DNA of 64,000 nt from Pseudomonadota bacterium (GTDB lineage Bacteria > Pseudomonadota > Gammaproteobacteria > Steroidobacterales > Steroidobacteraceae): assembly GCA_021805865.1 (NCBI GenBank), contig JAJZDX010000022.1:1-64000 (forward strand), written 5' to 3'. A program made the position numbers and the translations under genes. Of this stretch, positions 27,472 to 35,956 are shown one piece after another (position 1 is the stretch's first letter; each line of letters begins with the position of its first letter). The notes beneath the pieces were generated by a model, which saw only the letters and a list, made by a program, of their open reading frames with translations, did no database searches and had not been told where the DNA came from.

Positions 27472-29538
27472 TTATGACAGCGCCCCGTCGCGGCGCCCGG
27501 CGCCGCCGGCGAGCAGCGACCAGCCCGGATCGGGCTGGAAGCGCTCGCCGTAGCGGGCGCTGAGCGCTGCGAGCCGCTCGAGGAGGGCCGTGATTCCCCG
27601 CGCGCGCGCATAGGTGAGGGGGCCGCCGCGAAAGGGCGCAAAGCCGGTGCCGAAGATCACGGCCGCATCGATCAGATCGGCATCGTCCGTCAGCCCCTCG
27701 CGCAGGCAGGCGACGGACTCGTTGACCAGCGCCAGGATGAGCCGGTCGGTGAGATCGGGCGGGGCGGCCTGAGCGGGTGCGGGCTTGACCGGCTTGCCCT
27801 CGCGCCAGGGATAGAAGCCCTCGCCCGACTTGCGGCCGAGCTTGCCGAGGGCGATCAACTCGTGCAGGCCCTTGAGCTTCGGTACGGGCCGTGCGGTCCC
27901 GGTGGCGATGATCTCCCCCACGTGGGCGAGCACGTCGAGGCCCACCACATCGGCAGTCTCAACCGGGCCCATGGGCATCCCGAATCGCTGCGCGGCCTGA
28001 TCGATCGCGGCAGGCGGCACGCCCTCGTCGGCGGCAAGCAGCGCTTCCTGCAGGTAGGGCATCAACACTCGGTTGACGATGAATCCGGGCGCGCTGCGGC
28101 AGGGCAGCGGGAGCTTGTCGAGCTTGCGCGCAAAGGCGATGGCCGAGCGCAGGGCCTCGGGATCGGTCGCCGGCGAGTGAACGACTTCCACGAGCGGCAT
28201 CTGCGCGACCGGATTGAAGAAATGCAGGCCCACCAGGCGGGAGGGCTCGGGGAGCCCGTGCGCGAGCGCATCGAGCCCGAGGCTCGAGGTGTTGGTGGCG
28301 AGCAGCGCCCCGGCCTTCAGGCGCGGTGCGATCGCCGCATACAGCTCGCGCTTGGCGGCAAGGCTCTCGATGATCGCCTCGATCACCACGTCCGCCTGGC
28401 CAACGCCGCCGCCGTGCGGATCGGCGCTGAGGCGGGCGGCGGCCGCGGCGATGCTCTGCGGATCGCGCAGCCGCCGGGCGAAGAGCTCCTGCGCGCGCCG
28501 CAACGCCGGCTCGATGAGGCGCATCTCGCGATCCTCGAGCGTCACGGTGCACCCGCGCAGCGCCGCCCAGGCCGCGATGTCCCCGCCCATCACCCCGGCG
28601 CCGATCACGTGCACCCGCTCGAGCGGGCCGGATGCCTTGCCGCCGAGCGCCTTCAGCCGATCCTGCAGCAGGAACACGCGGATGAGGTTGTGCGCGGTGT
28701 CGGTCGTGAACAGGTGGGCGATGGAGCGCGCCTCGGCCTCGAACGCCGCCGGGCCGTGCGCGCCGTAGCGGGCCCACAGATCGATGATGGCGTAGGGCGC
28801 GGGGTACTGCTCGGCAGGGGCCTTGCCCGCGACCTGGGCGATGAGCGAGCGCCGCAGCACCGAGCGCACCAGAGGCCAGCCGAGCATGCGCTCGGCGAGC
28901 GGGGCGCGCCTCGGCGGGGGGGCCTCGAGGAGGAGGGCGCGCGCGGCCTGCTTCAGGTCCGCCTCGCCGACCAGCCGGTCGAGGAGGCCGAGGCGCAGCG
29001 CCTGCTCGGCGCGCACAGGCTTGCCGGTGAGCATCAGCCGCATGGCGGGCCGCACGCCGATGAGGCGCACGCTGCGCACCGTGCCGCCGAAACCCGGATG
29101 AATGCCGAGCTGCACCTCCGGCAGCCCGAGCGAGAGCCGCTCGTCCCCCACCGCAACCCGATACCGGCAGGCGAGGGCGAGCTCCAGGCCCCCGCCCAAG
29201 GCAAAGCCGTGAAGGGCCGCGACGGTGGGGCAGGGGAGTGAGGCGAGCCGCTCGAGGACCTGCTGACCGGCGTGGATCAGACGGTAGCCGCTCTCGGGGT
29301 CGCTTGCGCTGGTGAACTCCTTGATGTCGGCCCCGGCGATGAAGCCGCTCTGCTTGGCCGAGAGCACCACCACACCGCGCGGGGGCGCGGCGAGGATCTG
29401 CGCAAGGTGCGAGTCGAGCTCTGCGAGCATGGCGCTGCCGAGCACATTGGTGGAGGAGCCCTGCCGGTCGGCCCACAGCCACAGGATATCGTCCCGGTCC
29501 CGCTCGAGGCGCCAGCCGGCGCCGGTGTCGTTCGACAT
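27472..29538 (-). CDS. fadJ: Bifunctional enoyl-CoA hydratase / 3-hydroxyacyl-CoA dehydrogenase (FadJ/FadB type)
   Basis: This 688-residue multifunctional beta-oxidation alpha subunit has an N-terminal crotonase domain with FIAGADIKEF near 67-76, ALGGGLELALACRYRVA with the catalytic Glu region, and LGLPEVQLGIHPGFGGT. A Rossmann NAD domain starts near residue 308 (VHVIGAGVMGGDIAAWAALRG). The dehydrogenase signature RLVGLHFFNPVAQMPLVEVV contains the catalytic histidine. The thiolase partner is not in the window. It lies 24 bases downstream of the EEP-family gene. The proximity of etfB at the left edge is probably coincidental. Confidence 0.92.
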   Translation of the reverse strand: MSNDTGAGWRLERDRDDILWLWADRQGSSTNVLGSAMLAELDSHLAQILAAPPRGVVVLSAKQSGFIAGADIKEFTSASDPESGYRLIHAGQQVLERLASLPCPTVAALHGFALGGGLELALACRYRVAVGDERLSLGLPEVQLGIHPGFGGTVRSVRLIGVRPAMRLMLTGKPVRAEQALRLGLLDRLVGEADLKQAARALLLEAPPPRRAPLAERMLGWPLVRSVLRRSLIAQVAGKAPAEQYPAPYAIIDLWARYGAHGPAAFEAEARSIAHLFTTDTAHNLIRVFLLQDRLKALGGKASGPLERVHVIGAGVMGGDIAAWAALRGCTVTLEDREMRLIEPALRRAQELFARRLRDPQSIAAAAARLSADPHGGGVGQADVVIEAIIESLAAKRELYAAIAPRLKAGALLATNTSSLGLDALAHGLPEPSRLVGLHFFNPVAQMPLVEVVHSPATDPEALRSAIAFARKLDKLPLPCRSAPGFIVNRVLMPYLQEALLAADEGVPPAAIDQAAQRFGMPMGPVETADVVGLDVLAHVGEIIATGTARPVPKLKGLHELIALGKLGRKSGEGFYPWREGKPVKPAPAQAAPPDLTDRLILALVNESVACLREGLTDDADLIDAAVIFGTGFAPFRGGPLTYARARGITALLERLAALSARYGERFQPDPGWSLLAGGAGRRDGALS

Positions 29539-29562
29539 TCGCTCTGCCCTCGGGGAAAAGTC

Positions 29563-30327
29563 TCAGGCCGCCGCGGTCTGCACGGAGGCGGCCGAGCGGA
29601 CATGGAAATCGCAGACCAGCGGGCGGTGGTCGGAGAAGCGCACGTCGGGAATGCGGAAATCGGTGACCTCGATTCCCTCGCTCACCAGGATGAAATCGAG
29701 CTCGATGCGCGGGGCGCGCGCCGGAAACGACGGCAACCCCGCGGAGTTGGCGCTGTGCAGCCCCGCGGCGCGCATGAACAGATAGATCTCGTTGGTGCCC
29801 CAGAAGGTGTTGAAGTCCCCGGCCACGATCACGGGCTTTCGGGCCTGGACGATCAGGTCGTGCAGCGAGCGCAGCTGGTACTGGCGGTGGCGGAATTTCA
29901 GCGACAGGTGCACCAGGTACACGCACACATCGGCGAGCTCGAGCTCGATGATGAGCCGCTTGATGCCGGTATCGAAGTAGTGGAACCGCTCCCCGTGCAC
30001 GTGCGGGGCCGAGAGCAGCGCATTGCCCTGCTTGCGCACGATCGGCAGCAGCGTGTTGACCGAGCGCGCGGCGTACTTGCATTGGAAGGTCGAGTAATGG
30101 CCGAGCTCGGTGGCGATGTGCTCGGCCTGGTTGACCATGCCGGTGCGCACCGAGCCGCTGTCGACCTCGATGAGGCCGACCACATCGGGGTGCTCGGCCC
30201 GCAGGAACGCCGTGATGCCCTCGAGCACCCGCGGGTTGCTGCGCAGGTAGCCCGCGCCCGGCACCGGCAGATGGAACGTCGGACCTGTGCCGGTGGCGTA
30301 GCGGATGTTGTAGACGACCAGACGCAC
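29563..30327 (-). CDS. Endonuclease/exonuclease/phosphatase (EEP) family protein
   Basis: This 254-residue Mg-dependent phosphodiesterase fold has the family motifs in order: MRLVVYNIRYATG at the start, the metal ligand VVGLIEVDSGS near 50, VYLVHLSLKFRHRQ with a His near 135, VIVAGDFNTFWGTNE near 165, then IELDFILVS and the terminal FSDHRPLVCDF. No signal peptide or membrane anchor is seen, so it is probably cytoplasmic. The substrate (DNA, phosphoinositide-like or sphingomyelin-like) cannot be told. It is probably cotranscribed with the fadJ-like gene and is divergent from the TIR-like gene. Confidence 0.85.
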   Translation of the reverse strand: MRLVVYNIRYATGTGPTFHLPVPGAGYLRSNPRVLEGITAFLRAEHPDVVGLIEVDSGSVRTGMVNQAEHIATELGHYSTFQCKYAARSVNTLLPIVRKQGNALLSAPHVHGERFHYFDTGIKRLIIELELADVCVYLVHLSLKFRHRQYQLRSLHDLIVQARKPVIVAGDFNTFWGTNEIYLFMRAAGLHSANSAGLPSFPARAPRIELDFILVSEGIEVTDFRIPDVRFSDHRPLVCDFHVRSAASVQTAAA

Positions 30328-30464
30328 CGGTACCGAAGCGCTCCGAGCGGCAAAGGTGGCATTCTATTCAATTGCCGCCCCGGGCGGCACCGCGAAGACC
30401 CGCACTTGGGCCCGCCGGTCGCATGTGAGAGACTTGCAAAGATTCTGGAGGGTGCCTTAAGAAT

Positions 30465-30917
30465 ATGTCGCAGGCCAATCCCATTCGCCTCTTCATCACC
30501 CACCTGTGGGAAGCGGGCGATGACTATCTGCGGGTATTCGAGTACCTGGAAAGCTCGCGCAACTTCTTTTACAAGAACTTCAGCGCCCCGGAGCGGCGGC
30601 CGCAGGGCGACCGGGAGGCCCAGAAGCAGGAGCTGCGCGCGCAGATCACCCCCGCCGAGGCCGTGGTGGCGCTCTCTGGCCTGTTCGAGCGCGACCAGGA
30701 CCTGCTCATCTTTCAGCTGCTGTACGCCCGCACCAGCCAGAAGCCGGTGGTGTTGCTGACGCCCTTCGGCTCCGGCAGGGCGGTGCCGACGGTCCTGAGG
30801 GACCTCGCCGATGAGGTCATCGACTGGGACGAGCGCGCCCTGGTGGACGCCATCCGCCGGCAGGCCCGGCACGAGGACACCACGCGCTGGGACACCATCG
30901 AGTTCAAGCTCGATTGA
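30465..30917 (+). CDS. TIR-like domain protein (DUF1863/ThsB-like)
   Basis: This 150-residue protein consists of one TIR-like fold. It begins IRLFITHLWEAGDDYLRVFEYL, continues with a FFYKNFSAPE segment, has a central EAVVALSGLFERDQDLLIFQLL, and then PVVLLTPFGSGRAVPTVLRDLADEVIDWDERALVDAIR. This layout is the MTH538/ThsB-type TIR-like family, whose members include the sensor of the Thoeris anti-phage system. No ThsA-like NADase effector is next to it. A GGAGG ribosome-binding site lies 10 bases upstream of the ATG. It may be a housekeeping paralogue rather than a defence gene. Confidence 0.75.
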   Translation: MSQANPIRLFITHLWEAGDDYLRVFEYLESSRNFFYKNFSAPERRPQGDREAQKQELRAQITPAEAVVALSGLFERDQDLLIFQLLYARTSQKPVVLLTPFGSGRAVPTVLRDLADEVIDWDERALVDAIRRQARHEDTTRWDTIEFKLD

Positions 30918-31080
30918 CGGGGGCTTGCGGTTGGCGCCGGATCCGCTCGCCGTGCCCCGCCCGGCGCAGCGTCGAGCACGTCCCCGTGGACGATGAGGCA
31001 GCCGGGTGGCCTGCGGGGGATCGGCGCGGACCGAGGCTCCCCCAATCCCTTCCGGGCCCTTCCGGGATGCCTCCCCCCGC

Positions 31081-31117
31081 CCCCGTCCCGCACCGAGGAA
31101 GGCGGTGCAGGACGGGG
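31081..31117. terminator. Strong hairpin between the TIR-like gene and the TonB receptor
   Basis: Arms ccccgtcc/ggacgggg extended by gcacc/ggtgc form a nearly continuous stem around a short purine-rich loop, placed 15 bases after the TonB-receptor stop on the minus strand. There is no T-run, so it could act as an intrinsic-like or Rho-assisted terminator, or an mRNA 3'-end stabiliser, for the convergent transcripts. Confidence 0.45.
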
Positions 31118-31131
31118 ATGCTCCGCGGTCT

Positions 31132-33654
31132 TCAGAAGCTCACGGAGATCGTGCCGTAGACCGCGCGCGGGGCTCCGGGGTATGCCAGCAGGTAGTTCAC
31201 ATAGGGCGCAGCCGAGGTGGCGCCCGGCACGCCGCTGGTCGCGTACACCCCGCCACCGGAGAGCTCCTCGAACTCATTGTACTGTTTGTTGAGCGCGTTC
31301 ATGACTTCGATTTTGAACTTGACGGCTTTCACGGCATCCCCGTACCAGGAGGAGGGCAGCGTCGCCGCCAGAGCGAGGTTCAGCACGCCGAAGGAGGGCT
31401 GCTCCCGGTTCGTCGGCGCGGACAGGAAGTTCGACCACAGGTACTGTTTGCCCACGTACTGGTACCACGCGCGCGGCTTGATCGCGATGCCGCCGGGAAG
31501 CGTGTGGGTCCAGTAGGCGCCGATGTTGAACGTCGTGTCCGGCACGTTCGATACCGGTGCGCCGTTGTAGCTGAATGCCGCGCTCTGGCCCTGCACGGGA
31601 TGGAACGTGTAGTGGCTGAAGTACGCCTTCTCGAGATTCAAGTTGGCGAACATCTTGAGGGTGCCGAGATTCGCCTCGCCCGAGAGATTCACGCCGTGAT
31701 AGAGCGAGTCGCCCACGCCCTCCCCGAGGAACACGCCGGTCGCGCTCTGCGTGGCGCCGATGAACTGGTTGCTGAAGTGCGTGTGGTAGTAATTGACGTT
31801 GAGCAGCACCTTGGTGAAGGCCCCGACCTCGGGCCAGAAGGCCTTCACGCCGGCCTGCCACTCGACGCTCTTCTCCAGGATGTCACCGATCGCCGGCACG
31901 CTCTGGTACAGGCCGCCGCCGCCGCCGACCTGCGGCAGGCGGTACGCGGTCGCCCAGTTGCCATAGGCGGCCAGCCAGTGCAGGGGCTGCCAGCGCAGGC
32001 TGACGGAGGGCTCGGTCTCGTCGTAGTTGGTGTGCGTGGCGGGCAGCTCTCCCTGATCGTGACCGCCGAACACCGAGGCGCCGGTGGGGTTTGACAGGGT
32101 GGGCTGGCTCAGGGCGTCCGATTCGGCGAAATACGTGCTGCCGTAGGGATAGTAGCTCGTGCTGAAGCTGACGGCGCGGATCCCCGGGGTGATGGTGAGG
32201 CTCGCGATCGGGGAGATCGCGTCCTGCACGAAGGCCGAGAGGAAGGTGGTGTACCAGAAATCGCTCCGGTGGGTCGCATTCGGAACCGTCACGGATCCGC
32301 ACACGTTGGTGCCGGCGGGGATTTCCGCCTGGTTGTAGCCGTAGTATATGTTGGTGGTGGTCGTGGCGCAGACGGCGGGGTTGTAGAACGAGTTGCGAGA
32401 GTTGTACATCGCGTTGATGAAATATCCGCCGGCGCTCACCGTGTTGTACGGCAGATAGAGGTCGCTCCAGATCTTGTCGCCGTAATCGTGCGCCGTCGGG
32501 TTGTTGTGCTCGTACAGGTTGCCGGCGCCGGGAACCCAGTTGTTGTAGTGCACGTGCAGGCGGTCGCCCTGGCGGTACCACAGCTGGTTGTGCAGGGTGA
32601 CTCGGCGGTCCAGGCGGATGTTCTGCCGGGAGTAGATGAGCCACACGCGGTTGTAGTCGTTCTTTCTCCAGACGTTCTCGTTCACGGCGCTGTAGAAGCC
32701 GGAGGTCTGCTCGCTGTAGAGCGGCCCGGGCACGGGGTTGTTGTTGGCGTCCATGCCGTTGACGGTGATCAGGGGGTTCGCGCCGACGGGAATCGGCGTC
32801 GGGCGCCAGCCGTGGCCGTCACCGAGGTAGGCCCCGAAGCTGACATCGCCCTTGCTGAAGACCTTGCGGGTCTTGAAGAAACCGGCGTAGTTGCGCGTCG
32901 GCCAGTCAAAGCCGTCCGGGGAGGTGCGAAAGCTGGTGGAGCGGCCCGCGCCGCCGGCGATGACCGTCTCCCAGCCGTCGATCTTGCCGGTCTGCAGGAT
33001 GAGATCGGCGTTCTCGGTGCTGAAGCTGCCGTAGGTGAGCTCGGCGTAGCCGCCCGGCTGGCTCGTCGGCTGCACCGGCACGAAGTTGACGCCGCCGCCG
33101 ATGTTGTTGAACCAGCGGTTCTCGGCGTTCCCGGGACCGTACGTGACGCGCGCGCCCTGCAGGAGCGCGGTCTGCGGAATCTCCGGCGTCTCCCACAGCC
33201 CGGTGATGGGGTCCCCCATCGGGATGCCGTCGAAGCTGATCGCGATGCTGCCGTTGTCGATCGTGTTGCCGGAGAAGCCGCCCCAGCCCTGCTTGAAGCC
33301 GTTCATGCTGATGGTGGCCTTGGTGCCGCCGGTCTGGCCGTAGCCCTCGACGTTGATTCCCGGGGCGAACGACAGGGCCTGGGCGGCGCCGCCGACCACG
33401 CCCGCGGACTTGAGCTGCTGGCGGTCGAGCGCCTTGTCGCCGTAGGCGGACTCGAAGATCGACTTCTGCTTCAGGCTCTTCAGCTGCAGCTTCTTGCCGG
33501 TGACCACGACCTCTTGCAGGGCACTCATGCTAGTCAGAACGGGAGAGGGCGCCGGTGCCGGGCTCGCCTGGGCCGCCGCCGCCGCCAGGATCGAGGTGAC
33601 CGTCAAGGCGATGCGTGTGGTGTTCGAGACTCGGCTTGGCTGGGAGTGATTCAT
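31132..33654 (-). CDS. TonB-dependent outer-membrane receptor
   Basis: This 840-residue outer-membrane transporter has a signal peptide (about 1-31, ending AAAAQASPAP), a plausible TonB box (LQEVVVTGKK near 45), and a plug domain (LKSAGVVGGAAQALSFAPGI to about residue 200). The plug includes SISFDGIPMGDP-like sequence and GPGNAENRWFNNIGGGVNF. A long beta-barrel ends in a terminal Phe (GTISVSF), the outer-membrane insertion signal. The promoter holds a Pho-box-like array, suggesting a phosphate- or organophosphate-related ligand; this is inference, as the barrel alone does not reveal the substrate. The RBS gagg lies about 10 bases before the ATG. Confidence 0.92.
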   Translation of the reverse strand: MNHSQPSRVSNTTRIALTVTSILAAAAAQASPAPAPSPVLTSMSALQEVVVTGKKLQLKSLKQKSIFESAYGDKALDRQQLKSAGVVGGAAQALSFAPGINVEGYGQTGGTKATISMNGFKQGWGGFSGNTIDNGSIAISFDGIPMGDPITGLWETPEIPQTALLQGARVTYGPGNAENRWFNNIGGGVNFVPVQPTSQPGGYAELTYGSFSTENADLILQTGKIDGWETVIAGGAGRSTSFRTSPDGFDWPTRNYAGFFKTRKVFSKGDVSFGAYLGDGHGWRPTPIPVGANPLITVNGMDANNNPVPGPLYSEQTSGFYSAVNENVWRKNDYNRVWLIYSRQNIRLDRRVTLHNQLWYRQGDRLHVHYNNWVPGAGNLYEHNNPTAHDYGDKIWSDLYLPYNTVSAGGYFINAMYNSRNSFYNPAVCATTTTNIYYGYNQAEIPAGTNVCGSVTVPNATHRSDFWYTTFLSAFVQDAISPIASLTITPGIRAVSFSTSYYPYGSTYFAESDALSQPTLSNPTGASVFGGHDQGELPATHTNYDETEPSVSLRWQPLHWLAAYGNWATAYRLPQVGGGGGLYQSVPAIGDILEKSVEWQAGVKAFWPEVGAFTKVLLNVNYYHTHFSNQFIGATQSATGVFLGEGVGDSLYHGVNLSGEANLGTLKMFANLNLEKAYFSHYTFHPVQGQSAAFSYNGAPVSNVPDTTFNIGAYWTHTLPGGIAIKPRAWYQYVGKQYLWSNFLSAPTNREQPSFGVLNLALAATLPSSWYGDAVKAVKFKIEVMNALNKQYNEFEELSGGGVYATSGVPGATSAAPYVNYLLAYPGAPRAVYGTISVSF

Positions 33655-33725
33655 CGTGCGCTACCTCTGAGGTTTTTTTGCCGCACCCGGATGACCGCGG
33701 TGTGAGGCTGCGCACAGTAGCGAGC

Positions 33726-33769
33726 GATGGTTACGGAATCGTGACGGAATTATTACAGAATTATTTCAA
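33726..33769 (-). promoter_or_regulatory. Pho-box-like array (four 11-bp repeats) upstream of the TonB receptor
   Basis: On the minus strand four contiguous 11-mers read TTGAAATAATT, CTGTAATAATT, CCGTCACGATT and CCGTAACCATC, matching the PhoB pattern of a CTGTCAT-like 7-mer plus 4 AT-rich bases. A -10-like TACTGT (33714-33719) starts 10 bases after the last 7-mer, which is the known PhoB promoter geometry with the box replacing the -35. The receptor ATG is 72 bases downstream. Confidence 0.6.
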
Positions 33770-33931
33770 TGCCCCGGAGCCCTTCCCCGAGGGCCTGCAA
33801 AGCGTTCTCACGCGCGTTTTATCGGGGAGGCCGCGCAGTCCCGAGGGCGCGGCGCCGCTCGGTGACCGGGCCCGGCTGCCGGCGCGTTGTCACGTTCCGG
33901 CCCTGCCGAGCGGGCGGCACATCGTGTGGGT

Positions 33932-34609
33932 CTAATGCAACGGATGGCCCAGCCGTCCGTGCAGATAGAACGCCACGCCGTAGACCACGGCTGCCGCGAG
34001 CGGCCGCCATGGGCCGATCTCCGCGAGCGCCGGGCCGAGTCGATGGGCGCCCCGGCCGATGGCGGCGAACGGCACGCTGGAGGTCCCCCGGGAGAACGCC
34101 TCCCACCGCTCCCCGAAACGGCGGCGGCGCTTGGCGTCGATCGAGAGCGTGCCGCCGAGGGACAGCAGCAGCATCGAGCCGAACAGCAGGAGGGAGGCGA
34201 GATCCCCGTTGACCGCCAGATGGGTGCCCGCCCACAGCGCCGTCCCCCATAGAAAGGGGTGGCGGGTGATGCGCGTCATGCCCCGCACGCCTTGCGGGTC
34301 GAGGTGCGACTCCCCGCCGATCCCCGTCGGGCTCGGCGTCAGCACGCCGATCACGAGGAGCAGGAAGGCGATGAACACCAGCACATCGGCCTCGGGCCGG
34401 AACGCGAGCCACACCCCCCAGGTCACGATCACCGGAGCGCGCCGGTAGGCGACGATCAACCAGGCCATGCCCCCGAGCGAAGCCAGCGCGAACAGGCCCC
34501 GATAGATCGGCTCGCCGAGGACCCGGGTGAGCGCATCGCGCAGGCGCGTCCCCGAGACCCCGAAATGAATCAGCAGGAAGTACGCGCAGGCCGCGGCGAG
34601 ATCCGCCAT
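33932..34609 (-). CDS. NnrU family membrane protein
   Basis: This 225-residue integral membrane protein has about six helices. It starts at the ATG 34607-34609 (MADLAAACAYFLLIHFGVSG); the frame is open far upstream but only as antisense to the HlyD gene. The NnrU pattern is clear: HFGVSGTRLRDAL, RGLFALASLGGMAWLI, GMTRITRHPFLWGTALWAGTHLAVNGD, and LSLGGTLSIDAKRRRRFGERWEAF. NnrU proteins were first linked to nitrite/NO reductase regulation and are related to isoprenylcysteine methyltransferase-like membrane enzymes; their activity is not established. It is divergent from the export operon. Confidence 0.88.
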   Translation of the reverse strand: MADLAAACAYFLLIHFGVSGTRLRDALTRVLGEPIYRGLFALASLGGMAWLIVAYRRAPVIVTWGVWLAFRPEADVLVFIAFLLLVIGVLTPSPTGIGGESHLDPQGVRGMTRITRHPFLWGTALWAGTHLAVNGDLASLLLFGSMLLLSLGGTLSIDAKRRRRFGERWEAFSRGTSSVPFAAIGRGAHRLGPALAEIGPWRPLAAAVVYGVAFYLHGRLGHPLH

Positions 34610-34846
34610 GATCCCCTCCCCGAGCGTTCTGGTCGGTACCGCGCAGTCTACAGCCACGGGGGACGAGGGGCGAGCTGCGGCTTCCTGCGGGACCGCCGGC
34701 CGCATTTCCGTACCCAAAGGGCGCACGGCACGCCAATCAACGGCAAGTACGTATGGCCTGGGACTGCGGGCCGCGGCGCAATGACGCCCGGATGCGGTCT
34801 GCATGCCGCGGGATGGAGCGTGCCTGTGCAAGGCCGTGCGAAACCG

Positions 34847-35956
34847 ATGAAACGTATTGCCGTCGCCCTGGTGCTGATCGCGGCGCTCGGCGCGGGCCTT
34901 TCCCTCTGGCTGACCCGCTCCCCCGGGCGGCCCGATACGCTGGTCCTGTACGGCAATGTCGACATCCGCGAGCAGCTGCCGGCATTCAACGACAGCGGCC
35001 GTGTCACCTCCCTCCTCGTCGAGGAGGGCGCGGTGGTCAGGCGCGGTGAGCTGCTCGCCACGCTCGATGACACACGCTATGCCGCATCGCTCGCGCGGGC
35101 CATCGCGCAGATGCACAACCAGCGGGAGATCCTCGCGAGGCTGCTCGCCGGCTCGCGGCCCCAGGAGATCGCCGCGGCGAAAGCCACGATGCGGGCGCTG
35201 CGGACCACGTCCCTCGTGGACGGAATCATCTATCGCAGGAACGCCCGGCTGATCATCACCCACGCGGTCTCCCAGCAGAACCTGGATGAGGCGAGGGCGG
35301 CCTTCCGGTCCGCGCGCCACCGGTACCAGGCTGCGCGCCAGCAGTATCTGCTCGCCGTCATCGGTCCCAGATCGCAGGACATCGCTGCGGCCCGCGCGGC
35401 CTACCACGCCTCGGTGGCCGCGGCGGCGCTCGCGCGCCGTGAGCTGCACGACACCCGGCTCTATGCCTCGAGCGACGGGGTGGTCGAGGATCGCATCCTC
35501 GAGCCGGGCGACATGGCCTCGCCCGGCACCCCGGTCCTCACCATCGCGCTGCCGAGTCCGCTGTGGGTGCGGGCATATGTGTCCGAGCGCGACCTCGGCA
35601 GGGTACGGCTCGGGGAGGCCGCGACCGTGACCACCGACAGCTATCCCGGCCGGCTTTACCGGGGCTGGGTGGGCTATCTCTCCCCGACCGCGGAATTCAC
35701 GCCGAAGACGGTGGAGACGCCGGGGCTGCGCACTTCGCTCGTCTACCAGCTGCGGGTGTATGTCTGTGATCCGCGCGGGCAGCTGCGCCTCGGCATGCCG
35801 GCCACGGTGCACCTCGACCTGCGCAGGCACGGCGCCGCCCCCGGCTGCGCGCCGGGAGCCGGGGCGCCGCGCCGGGGGCGGCCCAGGCGAGCTGGCGTAT
35901 CCAGGAGACCGGCTCCCCCCGTCAAAGCCCCTCGGTCAGGAGGGGGACCCCCGTGA
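34847..35956 (+). CDS. HlyD-family membrane fusion protein (YbhG-like)
   Basis: This 369-residue periplasmic adaptor has one N-terminal anchor helix (MKRIAVALVLIAALGAGLSL). A biotinyl-lipoyl half motif (LVLYGNVDIREQLPAFNDSGRV) is followed by an alpha-helical hairpin of about 120 residues with repeated Ala/Arg/Gln (AGSRPQEIAAAKATMRALR) and the closing lipoyl half with LYASSDGVVEDRILEPGDMA. YbhG/YhiI homologues show GNVDIR and SRPQEIAAA in the same places. The start at 34847 gives a normal signal anchor. The Pro/Arg/Gly-rich C-terminal tail is unusual. GTGA overlap couples it to the ATPase gene. Confidence 0.88.
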   Translation: MKRIAVALVLIAALGAGLSLWLTRSPGRPDTLVLYGNVDIREQLPAFNDSGRVTSLLVEEGAVVRRGELLATLDDTRYAASLARAIAQMHNQREILARLLAGSRPQEIAAAKATMRALRTTSLVDGIIYRRNARLIITHAVSQQNLDEARAAFRSARHRYQAARQQYLLAVIGPRSQDIAAARAAYHASVAAAALARRELHDTRLYASSDGVVEDRILEPGDMASPGTPVLTIALPSPLWVRAYVSERDLGRVRLGEAATVTTDSYPGRLYRGWVGYLSPTAEFTPKTVETPGLRTSLVYQLRVYVCDPRGQLRLGMPATVHLDLRRHGAAPGCAPGAGAPRRGRPRRAGVSRRPAPPVKAPRSGGGPP

